Counted from the first letter of the stretch, positions 15,888 to 25,081 are shown. The stretch is 64,000 nucleotides of DNA from Thalassobacillus sp043497085 (GCA_043497085.1 JBIEKI010000002.1); one strand, 5' to 3'. The notes: generated by a model from the letters alone, not told the origin. Numbers and translations: made by a program.

Positions 15888-16445
15888 ATGGACAAAGTGC
15901 AACTAAGAGCCCGAGGCAAACAAATAATGGCTAACTTTTCAACTGAAGAGAAAAATACGATTGAACATGAACTTGCAGAGCATTTATTCAATTCGATGAT
16001 TTTCAAGCAGGCAAGTACTATCGGGATAACAATTTCTCAAAAAAATGAGTGGTCGACTACTTCTATTATTCAAAAAGCCTGGAAGGAAGGGAAGAGAGTG
16101 ACCGTTCCTAAATGTGATCCCGGTCCGAAGCATCTCCACTTCTATCAATTAGATAGTTTCGATCAATTAGAAACTGTTTATTTCGGTTTGCAAGAACCAG
16201 ACCCTTCCCGATGTGAACATGTAAACAGGGAAACGATAGATTTGATTATAGTTCCAGGGTTGGTATTTGATCTCCACGGGTATCGTATTGGGTATGGAGG
16301 AGGTTTTTATGACCGTTATTTATCTGGCTACAAAGGGGAAACAGTAGCTCTTGCTTCTAAAGAACAGGTAGTTAAAAACCTCCCTCACGAAAAGTTCGAT
16401 ATACCGGTAACCCATTTAATTACAGAAGATGGCTATGTCTTTTAA
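15888..16445 (+). CDS. yqgN: 5-formyltetrahydrofolate cyclo-ligase
   Basis: A 185-residue cytoplasmic enzyme that converts 5-formyl-THF to 5,10-methenyl-THF using ATP. Family motifs are the C-terminal GYRIGYGGGFYDRYL and the LIIVPGLVFD strand before it. The start is the ATG at 15888, 8 bases after GGTGAGGAG; a GTG at 15879 overlaps that site and is unlikely. Order rpmG-yqgN matches B. subtilis. The folate role is relevant to the glycine cleavage genes at 42135, although they are not co-transcribed. Confidence 0.92.
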   Translation: MDKVQLRARGKQIMANFSTEEKNTIEHELAEHLFNSMIFKQASTIGITISQKNEWSTTSIIQKAWKEGKRVTVPKCDPGPKHLHFYQLDSFDQLETVYFGLQEPDPSRCEHVNRETIDLIIVPGLVFDLHGYRIGYGGGFYDRYLSGYKGETVALASKEQVVKNLPHEKFDIPVTHLITEDGYVF

Positions 16446-16502
16446 TAACAATGGTTCCTTCCCTTAGCCAAATCCGTTAGAAAGCAAGTAGGAGTGATAA
16501 TG

Positions 16503-17513
16503 ATGCAAAACCGCTACTCAAGACAAATACTCTTTCAACCAATCGGAGAAAAGGGCCAAGCCCAGTTGCAGCAAAAAACGGTGTTGGTAGCAGGTGCAGG
16601 AGCGCTTGGAACAGTGGCAAGCAACCATTTGGTCAGAGCTGGAGTCGGTCATATACGTATTGTGGACCGTGATTTTGTTGAATACAGCAATCTTCAGAGA
16701 CAGATGCTATACACTGAACAAGATGCTAAAGATATGCTGCCAAAGGCAGTGGCGGCTGAAAACAGATTAAAGGAAATAAACCCTGAAGTTACGGTAGAAG
16801 GCCTAGTCGCTGATATTACCTCTGAAAATATTGAAAAACTGATGGATGGCGTCGATGTAGTGATAGATGGAACTGATAATTTTTCTACTCGATATCTTTT
16901 GAACGATGCCTCCTTTAAACTGGGAATCCCATTTGCTTATGGAGGTGCTGTCAGTTCAAGAGGGATGACGGCATTTTTTGTACCAGGTGAAACACCATGT
17001 CTGAGATGTGTGGTGCCAGATGGGGCAGGAAGTGGACAAACATGCGATACTGTTGGGGTAATTGCCCCAGTTGTAGACATGGTGTCGTCTTTTCAAGTTA
17101 CAGAAGTAATGAAATATTTAACAAATAACCATAAGGCATTAAGGAGAGACTTATATTCCTTTGATATTTGGCATAACCAGCAATTTTCTATGAAGCTTAA
17201 AGACCCTGTATCTAATTGTACCACCTGTCAAACCAAAGCTTTTCCGTATCTTCATACCGATAACGAACAAGATTATAGCGTTCTTTGCGGTCGTGATTCT
17301 GTTCAAATCCATAAAAGGGAACAATTTGATTTAAATACATGGCAACAGCGACTCCAAACCATTGCGGAAGTGAAAAAGACCCCCTTTCTTTTAAAAGCCA
17401 CCTTAGATTCTGGAGAAACCTTAGTTTTGTTTCCGGATGGACGTGTATTAGTACAAGGGATTGATGACATTACGCGTGCGAAAACCATTTATGATCGGCT
17501 GATTGGTTCGTAA
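16503..17513 (+). CDS. ThiF/MoeB-type sulfur-carrier adenylyltransferase
   Basis: A 336-residue E1-like enzyme that adenylates the C-terminal glycine of ThiS or MoaD sulfur carriers. The nucleotide-binding GAGALGTVASNHLVRAGVG and RDFVEYSNLQRQ motifs are clear, and two zinc CxxC pairs are present (CLRC and CTTC). The tail after about residue 255 carries LCGRDSVQI, an extension seen in Bacillus ThiF/MoeB. The start at 16503 follows TAGGAG by 8 bases; an ATG at 16500 is also possible. No thi or moa gene is nearby, so thiamine versus molybdopterin cannot be decided here. Confidence 0.85.
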   Translation: MQNRYSRQILFQPIGEKGQAQLQQKTVLVAGAGALGTVASNHLVRAGVGHIRIVDRDFVEYSNLQRQMLYTEQDAKDMLPKAVAAENRLKEINPEVTVEGLVADITSENIEKLMDGVDVVIDGTDNFSTRYLLNDASFKLGIPFAYGGAVSSRGMTAFFVPGETPCLRCVVPDGAGSGQTCDTVGVIAPVVDMVSSFQVTEVMKYLTNNHKALRRDLYSFDIWHNQQFSMKLKDPVSNCTTCQTKAFPYLHTDNEQDYSVLCGRDSVQIHKREQFDLNTWQQRLQTIAEVKKTPFLLKATLDSGETLVLFPDGRVLVQGIDDITRAKTIYDRLIGS

Positions 17514-17551
17514 GTTTTTAAATTTGTCATGATTTCAAGCGTTTTCAGTGA

Positions 17552-17579
17552 TTGAAGAGTTTGTGAAATAGTGTACAAT
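17552..17579 (+). promoter_or_regulatory. ldh promoter with Rex-like operator
   Basis: TTGAAG (17552-17557), 16 bases, TACAAT (17574-17579). The sequence TTGTGAAATAGTGTACAA (17561-17578) matches the Rex consensus TTGTGAAATATTTCACAA at 15 of 18 positions and covers the spacer and most of the -10. Rex represses fermentation genes when NADH/NAD is low. Confidence 0.7.
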
Positions 17580-17617
17580 CTAAAGGGAAAGGTTAACACA
17601 GGAAGGGAGCTGAAAAG

Positions 17618-18583
17618 ATGGAAAGAGTAAATCGTGTTGCATTAATAGGTACGGGATTTGTCGGGTCAAGCTATGCTTTTGCATTGTTGAATCAAGGTGT
17701 AGCTGATGAATTGGTTATGATTGATTTAAATAAGGGTAAATCAGAAGGCGATGCCATGGATCTCAATCATGGATTACCTTTTGCTCCTGGCAGTCAAAGA
17801 ATTTGGTTTGGTGATTATGGCGATTGCAAGGATGCAGACCTTGTAGTCATTACCGCTGGTGCGAATCAGAAACCGGGGGAGACCAGACTTGATTTAGTTG
17901 AAAAAAACAGTAAAATATTCAAGGAAATAGTCACTTCTGTAATGGGAAGTGGTTTTGACGGAATCTTCGTTGTAGCAACAAACCCTGTTGATATATTGAC
18001 TTATATGACTTGGAAATTTTCCGGGCTTCCATCCCATCGTGTCATAGGTTCAGGTACGATCCTGGATACAGCAAGACTACGGTATCTCTTAAGTGATTAT
18101 TTCAACGTAGATGCAAGAAATGTCCACGCTTATATCATGGGAGAACATGGTGATTCTGAGCTGCCGGTATGGAGTCACGCTAATATCGGTGGCAGGTCTG
18201 TGTTCGACCGCATCCATGAGCGTCCTGATGATTATAAAGTGGAAGACTTAGATGACATCTTCATTAATGTACGCGATGCAGCTTACCATATCATTCAGCG
18301 AAAAGGTGCTACGTATTATGGAATCGCTATGGGGTTAGTGCGACTTACGAAAGCAATTCTGCATAATGAAAATTCTGTATTGACCGTGTCCGCCTATTTA
18401 GAAGGTGAATATGGGGAAGATGATATATATATCGGTGTTCCGGCAATTGTAAACCGGAGCGGAATCAGAGAGGTATTAAAGTTGAATTTAGATCGCGTGG
18501 AAGAAGATCAGTTCAAACGATCTGCAGGTGTGCTGAGAGAAACGATGGATCCACTTGTCCAAAAGTTCTTCGAGAATAAATAA
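17618..18583 (+). CDS. ldh: L-lactate dehydrogenase
   Basis: A 321-residue cytoplasmic NAD-dependent enzyme reducing pyruvate to L-lactate. Rossmann motif GTGFVGSSYAF lies at the N-terminus, the nucleotide region VVITAGANQKPGETRLDLV carries the mobile loop with its arginine, and the catalytic His is in IMGEHGDSELPVWSH. GAAGGGAG precedes the ATG. The gene is monocistronic with a Rex-like site over its promoter, fitting induction under oxygen limitation. Its presence at this locus differs from B. subtilis, where ldh is elsewhere. Confidence 0.96.
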   Translation: MERVNRVALIGTGFVGSSYAFALLNQGVADELVMIDLNKGKSEGDAMDLNHGLPFAPGSQRIWFGDYGDCKDADLVVITAGANQKPGETRLDLVEKNSKIFKEIVTSVMGSGFDGIFVVATNPVDILTYMTWKFSGLPSHRVIGSGTILDTARLRYLLSDYFNVDARNVHAYIMGEHGDSELPVWSHANIGGRSVFDRIHERPDDYKVEDLDDIFINVRDAAYHIIQRKGATYYGIAMGLVRLTKAILHNENSVLTVSAYLEGEYGEDDIYIGVPAIVNRSGIREVLKLNLDRVEEDQFKRSAGVLRETMDPLVQKFFENK

Positions 18584-18634
18584 GCACTATTGTGAAATCA
18601 TAAAGATATCTAACTCAACTGAAGGGGTGTCTTT

Positions 18635-18811
18635 ATGAGAGCTGCCGTATCTACTATCATCGGCTTTGCGATACTACTGATATTGTTGAAATATCGTTTC
18701 AAACTGATCAACCAATTGCTTGCAATTCACTTAATAAGAAAACTCGTTGCTATGTTCCTCGTCAATGTACCTGGTGTAAGAGAACGATTATTCCGTACCT
18801 CTATCCTGTAA
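18635..18811 (+). CDS. Small hydrophobic protein, YqgO-like by position
   Basis: A 58-residue protein: hydrophobic N-terminal helix (TIIGFAILLILLKY) followed by an amphipathic, positively charged tail ending in VRERLFRTSIL. GAAGGGGTG precedes the ATG by about 7 bases, which supports translation. In B. subtilis a protein of about this size, YqgO, lies between yqgN and yqgP, as this one lies between yqgN and gluP; the equivalence is by position only. The function is unknown. Confidence 0.6.
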   Translation: MRAAVSTIIGFAILLILLKYRFKLINQLLAIHLIRKLVAMFLVNVPGVRERLFRTSIL

Positions 18812-18939
18812 ATTTTATGTTATGACATGGAGGGTCTGTCGCCGCTAGCAACTGCTTGCGCTTCAGGCTCTTTTTATTTTGTTTGAATGATATGGAGAGG
18901 CTCTGTTAAACATTGTGGTGATTTTTTCATAAGCGCCCT

Positions 18940-19175
18940 ATTCAATTAAAAGCCGAAAAGTCGAAGACTTGATTTCGAGATGATTTGGATCCGTTGCCGA
19001 ATCAGGAGAAGGGAGTCTGGGAAACGGTTCTCTTTCCTGTGGGGAAGCCCGCAAGCCTCCTCAACTTCGTCTTTCGGGGTCTCACCTGTCATTTCCATCC
19101 CGCAGAAGTCTCGTCGTCCCCCTTTGGACCTTGCTGTAGAATGTTCTCGAAATCAAACTTATGGGAAAACACTCG
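18940..19175 (-). repeat. Intergenic repeat family 2, empty copy (F)
   Basis: Its plus-strand left end (GCCGAAAAGTCGAAGACTTG and the next ten bases) is the exact reverse complement of the right end of the copy at 63643-63992. Both ends carry complementary TTGATTTCGAGA and TCTCGAAATCAA. The interior is diverged and lacks the 118-bp element found in the 63643 copy. No conserved reading frame. Confidence 0.8.
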
Positions 19176-19232
19176 ATAATACTTGAAAGAAGACTTCCGG
19201 CCCTTTATATCCTTTATAAATGCTTCAGGATG

Positions 19233-19602
19233 AGGTTTTTAGTGGTGCACTATTCTCTTTTTGAAGGATCCGTTTATTATAAACTGGCTGGGTGGGAAGG
19301 GAAACGGCGAGACTCCCGCGGGAGAAGGGGCTAGGAAAGATCCCACAGGGCTTTAGCCCGAGGAAGCTTGCCAGGTCCCCCGCAGGAAAGAAATGAATGC
19401 GCAATCGCCTTGGGAGACACGACACGCATAAGCAGAACAGCAAAAGGGAAGTGTTCTTTCTTCCCGTTGGTGGACTGCTTATGTCGCGAGTGTCTAGGCG
19501 ATGAAGCTGGAAAGCGAGTTGTCTCCCAGACCATCCCATTCCTCTCTTGGCATCGGATCCCACTATCTCGAAAGCTGATTCTACATTATAGGGAGCTTAA
19601 CT
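19233..19602 (-). repeat. Intergenic repeat family 1, copy C carrying a nested element
   Basis: Reverse complement aligns with the repeat at 63338-63588 from ACAGTTAAGCTCCCT to CACTAAAAACCT, with the highly conserved core AAGCTTCCTCGGGCTAAAGC. The copy is longer than its partner by one inserted 118-bp element plus a duplicated GGAAAG. Apparent reading frames across it are not conserved as protein. Confidence 0.85.
19385..19514 (-). mobile_element. 118-bp palindromic MITE-like element with 6-bp GGAAAG direct repeats
   Basis: The element (19391-19508) is bounded by GGAAAG at 19385-19390 and 19509-19514. The copy of the host repeat at 63338 has a single GGAAAG at the matching point. The element is an imperfect palindrome: AATCGCC, AGACAC and CGCATAAGCAG on one side pair with CTGCTTATG, GTGTCT and GGCGAT on the other, with an inner GGGAA/TTCCC stem. 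It has no coding capacity, so any movement would need a transposase in trans. Confidence 0.75.
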
Positions 19603-19744
19603 GTTAATCAATACGGAGATTTAACAGATCCTGTGGATAAGAAACCATCCCACCATAAAATAGGGAATGTAAAGAAAATATTAATCATTCGATTTCTACC
19701 ATATTCTATAGCATGATATGATAAAAGGAGGAAGGAGCCGGGCT

Positions 19745-21301
19745 ATGTTTATTGAGGAAGAATTTTATTTTTGGAAGCTTACCCATGACCTGGTCGTCAA
19801 CCAGGGGTTTGATATCCTCCATGTCAATGAAGTAAACAGTGAAGTATGGCTGGAAAAACAAATAAATCGCAAAAATCATATTCTAAGGCTTTATCGCAGT
19901 CAATTCGATTGGTCAAACCATGTTAAAAAAGATATCGCACGCATCAATCAGCATATCCAAAAGAACAAGCATATGTTCGTTGGGAAAGAACTGAATGTTC
20001 ATGCTGTTTATATATCGGAATATAGCCCTGTAGATGACTGGGATGGTTTGGTTCGACCGTTGAAAGTCAAAGGGAAAAAAGACATTTTTCTGAAGGTTCA
20101 CTATTTAGATCGCACAGAAAGGGAGCAAAAACTGAGCGATTTATACGAAAACCTGGGACTTTTTCCAGTTCCTGCCCTTGATCGGCATTACGTAACTTTG
20201 TACGATAACATGGAACTGGAGGAACGAGTCGAACATCTTAAAAAAGAAATCTTATACCAGAGGGACAAAAAGAGAAAAGAGCAAGTGGAATTGTTTGAAT
20301 ATGGTAAACCTTTTATGACCCGTCTGCTCTTAATAATTAATATTGCTGTGTTCTTTTATATTGAAATGAATGGACAAAGTACTTCAGTCTTAGATTTGAT
20401 CAATTATGGAGCCAAATACAATCCGGCAATTATTGAGGGCGAATGGTGGCGGATTGTAACATCCATGTTTATCCACATTGGCATGCTCCACCTTTTCATG
20501 AATATGCTTGCGCTGTATTACTTGGGCATGGCAGTTGAAAAGATATATGGCACCGGGCGCTTTACCCTGATTTACTTCTTAGCAGGTATTGCCGGTGGAA
20601 TTACCAGCTTTGCCTTGAACCCTCAAGTAGCTGCTGGAGCTTCCGGGGCAATATTTGGATTATTTGGCGCTTTATTATTTTTTGGGGTCAAGCACAGACA
20701 AATATTTTTCCGTACGATGGGTCGGAATTTACTGTTTATTATAGGTTTGAATGTGGTGTTGGGGTTGTCTGTACCACAAATTGATAATGGTGCCCATATG
20801 GGCGGGTTGGTCGGAGGTTTTATTGCCAGCGCCATCGTCAACATGCCTAAGAATCGTCAGTTTGTATGGCAAGTCTTAGCGGCGTTTTTTTACATTACAA
20901 GTGTGTCTGCTTTAGCGGCTTTTGGTTATTATCAGGTAGATAATCAACAGCACACAGCTGTAGATGTTGAGATGTCTACATCGATGCTTGAAGATAAACG
21001 TTATGAAGAAACGATTACGTATACGAGCCAAGCCTTGGAAAAAGAGGGCGATTATGATGCTTACTTACTTTTTAATCGTGCAGTAGCTTATTTTGAAACC
21101 AGACAAATTGATAAGGCACAATCCGATTTAGAAAAAGTGATTGAGATGGATCCAAAGATGGCAGAAGCTCATTATAATCTCGCTTTGATTTATCAAAACA
21201 AGGGAGAAAAAGAAAAAGCGACAACACACGCGAAACAAGCGAAAGAGTTACGCCCTTCTAATGACGATTTTAAAAAATTCTATGATCAGTTAATCGAATA
21301 A
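19745..21301 (+). CDS. gluP: Rhomboid intramembrane serine protease with TPR domain (GluP/YqgP)
   Basis: A 518-residue protein: N-terminal cytoplasmic domain (about 1-190), seven or so membrane helices containing the rhomboid Ser in GASGAIFG and His in GAHMGGLVGG, and a C-terminal TPR region (from YEETITYTSQALEK to KAKELRPSNDDF). In B. subtilis YqgP cleaves membrane proteins including the Mg transporter MgtE and cooperates with FtsH. The ATG at 19745 is chosen because GAAGGAG ends 7 bases upstream. Its last 16 bases overlap the convergent gene at 21286. Confidence 0.93.
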   Translation: MFIEEEFYFWKLTHDLVVNQGFDILHVNEVNSEVWLEKQINRKNHILRLYRSQFDWSNHVKKDIARINQHIQKNKHMFVGKELNVHAVYISEYSPVDDWDGLVRPLKVKGKKDIFLKVHYLDRTEREQKLSDLYENLGLFPVPALDRHYVTLYDNMELEERVEHLKKEILYQRDKKRKEQVELFEYGKPFMTRLLLIINIAVFFYIEMNGQSTSVLDLINYGAKYNPAIIEGEWWRIVTSMFIHIGMLHLFMNMLALYYLGMAVEKIYGTGRFTLIYFLAGIAGGITSFALNPQVAAGASGAIFGLFGALLFFGVKHRQIFFRTMGRNLLFIIGLNVVLGLSVPQIDNGAHMGGLVGGFIASAIVNMPKNRQFVWQVLAAFFYITSVSALAAFGYYQVDNQQHTAVDVEMSTSMLEDKRYEETITYTSQALEKEGDYDAYLLFNRAVAYFETRQIDKAQSDLEKVIEMDPKMAEAHYNLALIYQNKGEKEKATTHAKQAKELRPSNDDFKKFYDQLIE

Positions 21302-22161
21302 TACTGAATCAATTGCTCTTTTTTACCTTGATCATCCTCGAACAGGACGAGAAGGTGATCTGCATCCTTTGAGAAAAGGATCAAAGGGATGTAACTTTGA
21401 ATAGGGTGTCCTGTTGATTTATTATCTGCAATCCCCAGCACATAATTTTTATATAAACCTTCCCAAAGCTGACCAAGAATTCTTGTTGAATCTTTTTGTG
21501 AGACCCCAGGGATGGGCTTATCTTCATACTTGTACAGATCAGTCAGTGGAACAGCAATGTACTTCTCTGGAGGAATATTAAAGTGAGCGATAAGTTCGTC
21601 CCATTGATAGTCCAGTTGCTGCTGAATGGAGTGGTTGATCGTTTTCTCCCATTCTCTATGCTCAGCATTTTCTGCAGTATGAAAGGATTCTAATGGTGTA
21701 TGAGGGGAATCGACTACATAAAGTTGATCATAGGAAAGGGTCTGGATACTTTTTATTACATCTTCCGGGTAATGAATTTCACCATGATGAAAGGTGATAG
21801 CCTGATACAAGCTGGTATCTTCCCCGTGAAGCACAGAAGACTGTTCGATTTGCTGGCCATTTTCCCGCCATTTATTCAAAATACCTTTTAATTGACCATC
21901 GACATAGAGAAGTGATATATCCTGTCTTAAATACATTGGCTCGTTACTTTCAGAAATACTTTTCCAATCCACTTCATATTCGTCGGCATCGGTTTCAGAC
22001 TCAAAGCTTAATTGGGTTTCTGCTTGTACAAACTTTTTCGTTTCATCAATTGGAAAATACTTGATCACACTCTCTGTGGTGGGCTGGAAGGGTTGGAATA
22101 CAGCTATCATTACTATAGCTATTGCCAATAACATCAAAATTGACCATACATATTTCTTCAT
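21286..22161 (-). CDS. Uncharacterised membrane-anchored extracellular protein
   Basis: A 291-residue protein that I do not recognise. It has a single N-terminal hydrophobic segment (YVWSILMLLAIAIVMIAVF), an acidic ectodomain and no cysteine or known catalytic motif. AAAGGGGA precedes the ATG. It runs convergently to gluP and their 3' ends overlap by 16 bases, so antisense interference is possible. In the B. subtilis order this position is not occupied by a homologue that I know. The acidic character fits an extracellular protein of a halotolerant bacterium, but the role is unknown. Confidence 0.7.
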   Translation of the reverse strand: MKKYVWSILMLLAIAIVMIAVFQPFQPTTESVIKYFPIDETKKFVQAETQLSFESETDADEYEVDWKSISESNEPMYLRQDISLLYVDGQLKGILNKWRENGQQIEQSSVLHGEDTSLYQAITFHHGEIHYPEDVIKSIQTLSYDQLYVVDSPHTPLESFHTAENAEHREWEKTINHSIQQQLDYQWDELIAHFNIPPEKYIAVPLTDLYKYEDKPIPGVSQKDSTRILGQLWEGLYKNYVLGIADNKSTGHPIQSYIPLILFSKDADHLLVLFEDDQGKKEQLIQYYSIN

Positions 22162-22246
22162 GTGCTCGTCCCCTTTTTAATCAGACGCCTTTTTAAATGT
22201 TATATGATAGAAATAAACTTTTATGATAATGAACGGAGGAGTAAAT

Positions 22247-23293
22247 ATGCAAAAAAATATCAATCATATGGTGAATTACTTAGAGGAATTAGTTACCATT
22301 CCAAGTCCTTCAGGTAACACGGAAGAAATCATGCGCTTCTGTGAAAATTTATTAAAAATGCATAAAGTAGAAATCAAAACAACGAATAAAGGTGCTTTGT
22401 TTGCTACAGTGCGAGGAAACGATGATCAAAAGCACCGTGTGTTGACAGCACATTTAGATACATTAGGAGCAATGGTGAAGGAAATTAAGGCGGATGGCAA
22501 ACTCCGTTTATCCATGATCGGAGGGTTCAAATGGAATAGTGTGGAGGGAGAGTACTGTACGATACATACGATGGACGACTCCACCTATCCAGGAACAATA
22601 TTGATGCATCAAGCATCCGTGCATGTATATCAGGATGCCGGAAAAGCGAAACGCGATGAACAAAACATCGTGGTTCGAATTGATGAACAAGTGAACAGTA
22701 AAGAGGATGTCCAGGCATTAGGAATACAGGTAGGCGATTTTATCTCATTTGATCCTCGTTATCAGTATTTAGATAGTGGATATATTAAATCCCGCCATTT
22801 GGATGATAAGGCAAGCGCTGCTGTGTTATTGCACATGATCGAAGAAATATCAGCCAATGAGTTGGAACTACCGTATACTACCCATTTCTTTTTTTCTAAT
22901 AATGAAGAAATCGGTTATGGGGCCAATGCAAGTATTCCTGATGAGACAGTAGAATACATTGCTGTAGATATGGGCGCAATTGGTGATGGACAGACATCTA
23001 CTGAGCATGATGTTTCGATTTGCGCCAAAGATTCCAGTGGACCCTATCACCTCGGTCTGAAGAATCAATTGGTACGCCTGGCAGATAAGAACGATATCCC
23101 ATACCAACTTGATATCTATCCTTATTACGGATCAGATGCTTCAGCAGCCATTCGTGCAGGTTATGATATTAAACACGGGCTAGTGGGGCCTGGAATTGAT
23201 GCCTCCCATTCTTTTGAAAGAACCCATACAGATTCCCTATGGCATACGTATCAATTATTAATGCAATATGTCCAGGCACCGATGATTGATTGA
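22247..23293 (+). CDS. M42 family metallo-aminopeptidase
   Basis: A 348-residue cytoplasmic peptidase of the FrvX/YsdC/YtoP class. Metal and catalytic motifs are LTAHLDTLGA (His and Asp), HLDDKASAAVLL (bridging Asp), NNEEIGYGAN (two Glu) and VDMGAIGDG (Asp), with a late GPGIDASHSFERTH that supplies the last His. These enzymes form tetrahedral dodecamers that trim peptides. GGAGGA lies 6 bases before the ATG at 22247. It stands alone between a convergent gene pair and spoVAF. Substrate preference cannot be told from sequence. Confidence 0.9.
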   Translation: MQKNINHMVNYLEELVTIPSPSGNTEEIMRFCENLLKMHKVEIKTTNKGALFATVRGNDDQKHRVLTAHLDTLGAMVKEIKADGKLRLSMIGGFKWNSVEGEYCTIHTMDDSTYPGTILMHQASVHVYQDAGKAKRDEQNIVVRIDEQVNSKEDVQALGIQVGDFISFDPRYQYLDSGYIKSRHLDDKASAAVLLHMIEEISANELELPYTTHFFFSNNEEIGYGANASIPDETVEYIAVDMGAIGDGQTSTEHDVSICAKDSSGPYHLGLKNQLVRLADKNDIPYQLDIYPYYGSDASAAIRAGYDIKHGLVGPGIDASHSFERTHTDSLWHTYQLLMQYVQAPMID

Positions 23294-23353
23294 TGCATTA
23301 ATCTTCATTGACAGTACAAACTAATACCAACTGCTGTTGATGAGGGTGAGTAT

Positions 23354-24808
23354 ATGAAAGAGAAACAGAAATTATTTTCTGACTACCAGAAAAATATAGA
23401 CTATCTGCATGAGCGGCTAGGTGTAGATAAAAGCTTTGACGTCATTCAATTAGATCTGCATTATGCTGGACGAAAAATGAGTTTGTTCATGATTGATGGG
23501 TTTGTAAAAGATGATATTCTTCACTACCTAATGGAATTTCTTGCTTATTTGGAGCCCGAACATTTAGAGCCGGATCCACTGGAGCAGTTACTGAAACGCA
23601 GCATTCCTTATGTTGAATTAGACAAAACGGATGATTTGAACGATACAGTAGATAAAGTCCTGGCAGGACCGACAGCATTAGTTGTTGAGGGATTAGATAC
23701 TGTCATTTTGATTGACGCCCGTACATACCCGGTACGAGGACCTGAGGAACCTGATTTGGAACGTGTTACAAGGGGATCAAGGGATGGATTTGTTGAAACG
23801 ATTGTATTCAACACAGCTCTTACGAGAAGACGTGTAAGAGACAGAACTTTGCGAATGGAATATATGCAAATTGGCCGTCGTTCTCAAACTGACATTTGTG
23901 TCTGTTATATAGAAGATATAGCAGATGACAAAAGAGTAGAACATGTAAAAAGTATCCTTGGAAAAATTGATACTGATGCTCTTCCAATGGCAGAAAAGAC
24001 GGTGGAAGAGTTTTTAAGTGGGGAACATTGGAATCCCTACCCGAAGATAAGGTACACAGAAAGACCGGATACAGCAGCTGCTCATTTATACGAAGGCCAT
24101 GTACTGATTATGATTGATGGATCGCCAAGTGTGATGATTACACCTGCAACCTATTGGCATCATTTACAGCACGCAGAAGAATACCGCCAAAAACCGATGG
24201 TTGGCGCGTATCTTCGCTTTGTCCGCTTCTTTGCTATCTTTGCTTCGATATTCATTTTACCGTTGTATTACTTATTTTCGGTAAACCAGGAGTTGTTGCC
24301 GGAAGCATGGAGTTTTATCGGTCCTGCTGAGGCAGCTGCCATTCCTTTGATTGCTCAATTTTTATTAGCTGAAATTGGAATTGATATGTTGAAAATGGCA
24401 GCCATTCATACACCTTCCTCTCTTGCCACAGCTCTCGGGTTGGTCGCTGCGATATTAATTGGGCAAGTAGCGGTAGAAGTAGGGTTGTTTTCAAATGAAG
24501 TTGTTCTTTATTTAGCGATAGCAGCAATCGGAACATTCACGACGCCAAGCTACGAATTAAGCCTGGCCAACCGGCTGGTACGGATATTTTTATTGATAGT
24601 AACCGCAATATTTGGCTTGGCAGGCTACGTCATTGGTATAACAATATGGATGTTGAATCTTGTCCGGATGAAGACATTTCATACCCCATATTTTTGGCCG
24701 TTACTGCCATTTAACGCCAAAGCGATGAGGGATGTTTTGGTCCGTTCACCGATGCCTTTAAAGAATAGGCGCCCAGCCTTTTTGCACCCGAAAGATCCAG
24801 ACAGGTAA
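23354..24808 (+). CDS. spoVAF: Spore germination protein SpoVAF
   Basis: A 484-residue GerA-family membrane protein. The soluble N-terminal part (1-290) holds YPVRGPEEPDLERVTRGSRDG and FNTALTRRRVRDRTLRMEYM; the membrane part has about five helices with HTPSSLATALGLVAAILIGQ and TPSYELSLANR. These are the hallmarks of SpoVAF. In B. subtilis it is the sixth gene of the spoVA operon, whereas here it is alone. It is reported to form a channel with YqhR (FigP), encoded at 52807, amplifying germination signals in the spore inner membrane. Expression in the forespore is expected but I did not identify its promoter. Confidence 0.9.
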   Translation: MKEKQKLFSDYQKNIDYLHERLGVDKSFDVIQLDLHYAGRKMSLFMIDGFVKDDILHYLMEFLAYLEPEHLEPDPLEQLLKRSIPYVELDKTDDLNDTVDKVLAGPTALVVEGLDTVILIDARTYPVRGPEEPDLERVTRGSRDGFVETIVFNTALTRRRVRDRTLRMEYMQIGRRSQTDICVCYIEDIADDKRVEHVKSILGKIDTDALPMAEKTVEEFLSGEHWNPYPKIRYTERPDTAAAHLYEGHVLIMIDGSPSVMITPATYWHHLQHAEEYRQKPMVGAYLRFVRFFAIFASIFILPLYYLFSVNQELLPEAWSFIGPAEAAAIPLIAQFLLAEIGIDMLKMAAIHTPSSLATALGLVAAILIGQVAVEVGLFSNEVVLYLAIAAIGTFTTPSYELSLANRLVRIFLLIVTAIFGLAGYVIGITIWMLNLVRMKTFHTPYFWPLLPFNAKAMRDVLVRSPMPLKNRRPAFLHPKDPDR

Positions 24809-24883
24809 TGTTGTCTGGATCTTTTCATTTTCCTTTATTTCAATTATTCAAGCTGATTGATATAATACATACAGGTGATGATA

Positions 24884-25081
24884 ATGAGAACAATTTATGA
24901 TATTCAACAATTATTGAAAAAGTTCGGAACGTTCATATACATAGGGAACCGGTTGGCTGATTTGGAGCTGATGGAGGAAGAAATTAAACAATTGCACCAG
25001 GCCCAATGTATATCAAACGAAGACTACCAAATGGCAATATTATTATTAAGAAGCGAAGCTGCCCGTGAACGGGATAGATAA
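24884..25081 (+). CDS. yqgQ: YqgQ family small protein (DUF910)
   Basis: A 65-residue cytoplasmic protein, helical, beginning MRTIYDIQQLLKKFGTFIYI and ending SEAARERDR. It matches the YqgQ family, always found in front of the glucokinase gene in Bacillus. A promoter candidate TTTCAA-17-TATAAT lies just upstream, with the -10 at 24861-24866. AGGTG lies 6 bases before the ATG at 24884. The glcK start follows 15 bases after the stop, so the two form an operon. YqgQ is thought to bind nucleic acid, but its function is unproven. Confidence 0.85.
   Translation: MRTIYDIQQLLKKFGTFIYIGNRLADLELMEEEIKQLHQAQCISNEDYQMAILLLRSEAARERDR

Noticed and set aside
18980..19607. Several reading frames of 60-110 codons across the repeats, on both strands
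   Set aside because: They lie in palindromic intergenic repeats, have no ribosome binding site, and the matching copies at 63338 and 63643 do not preserve the frames.
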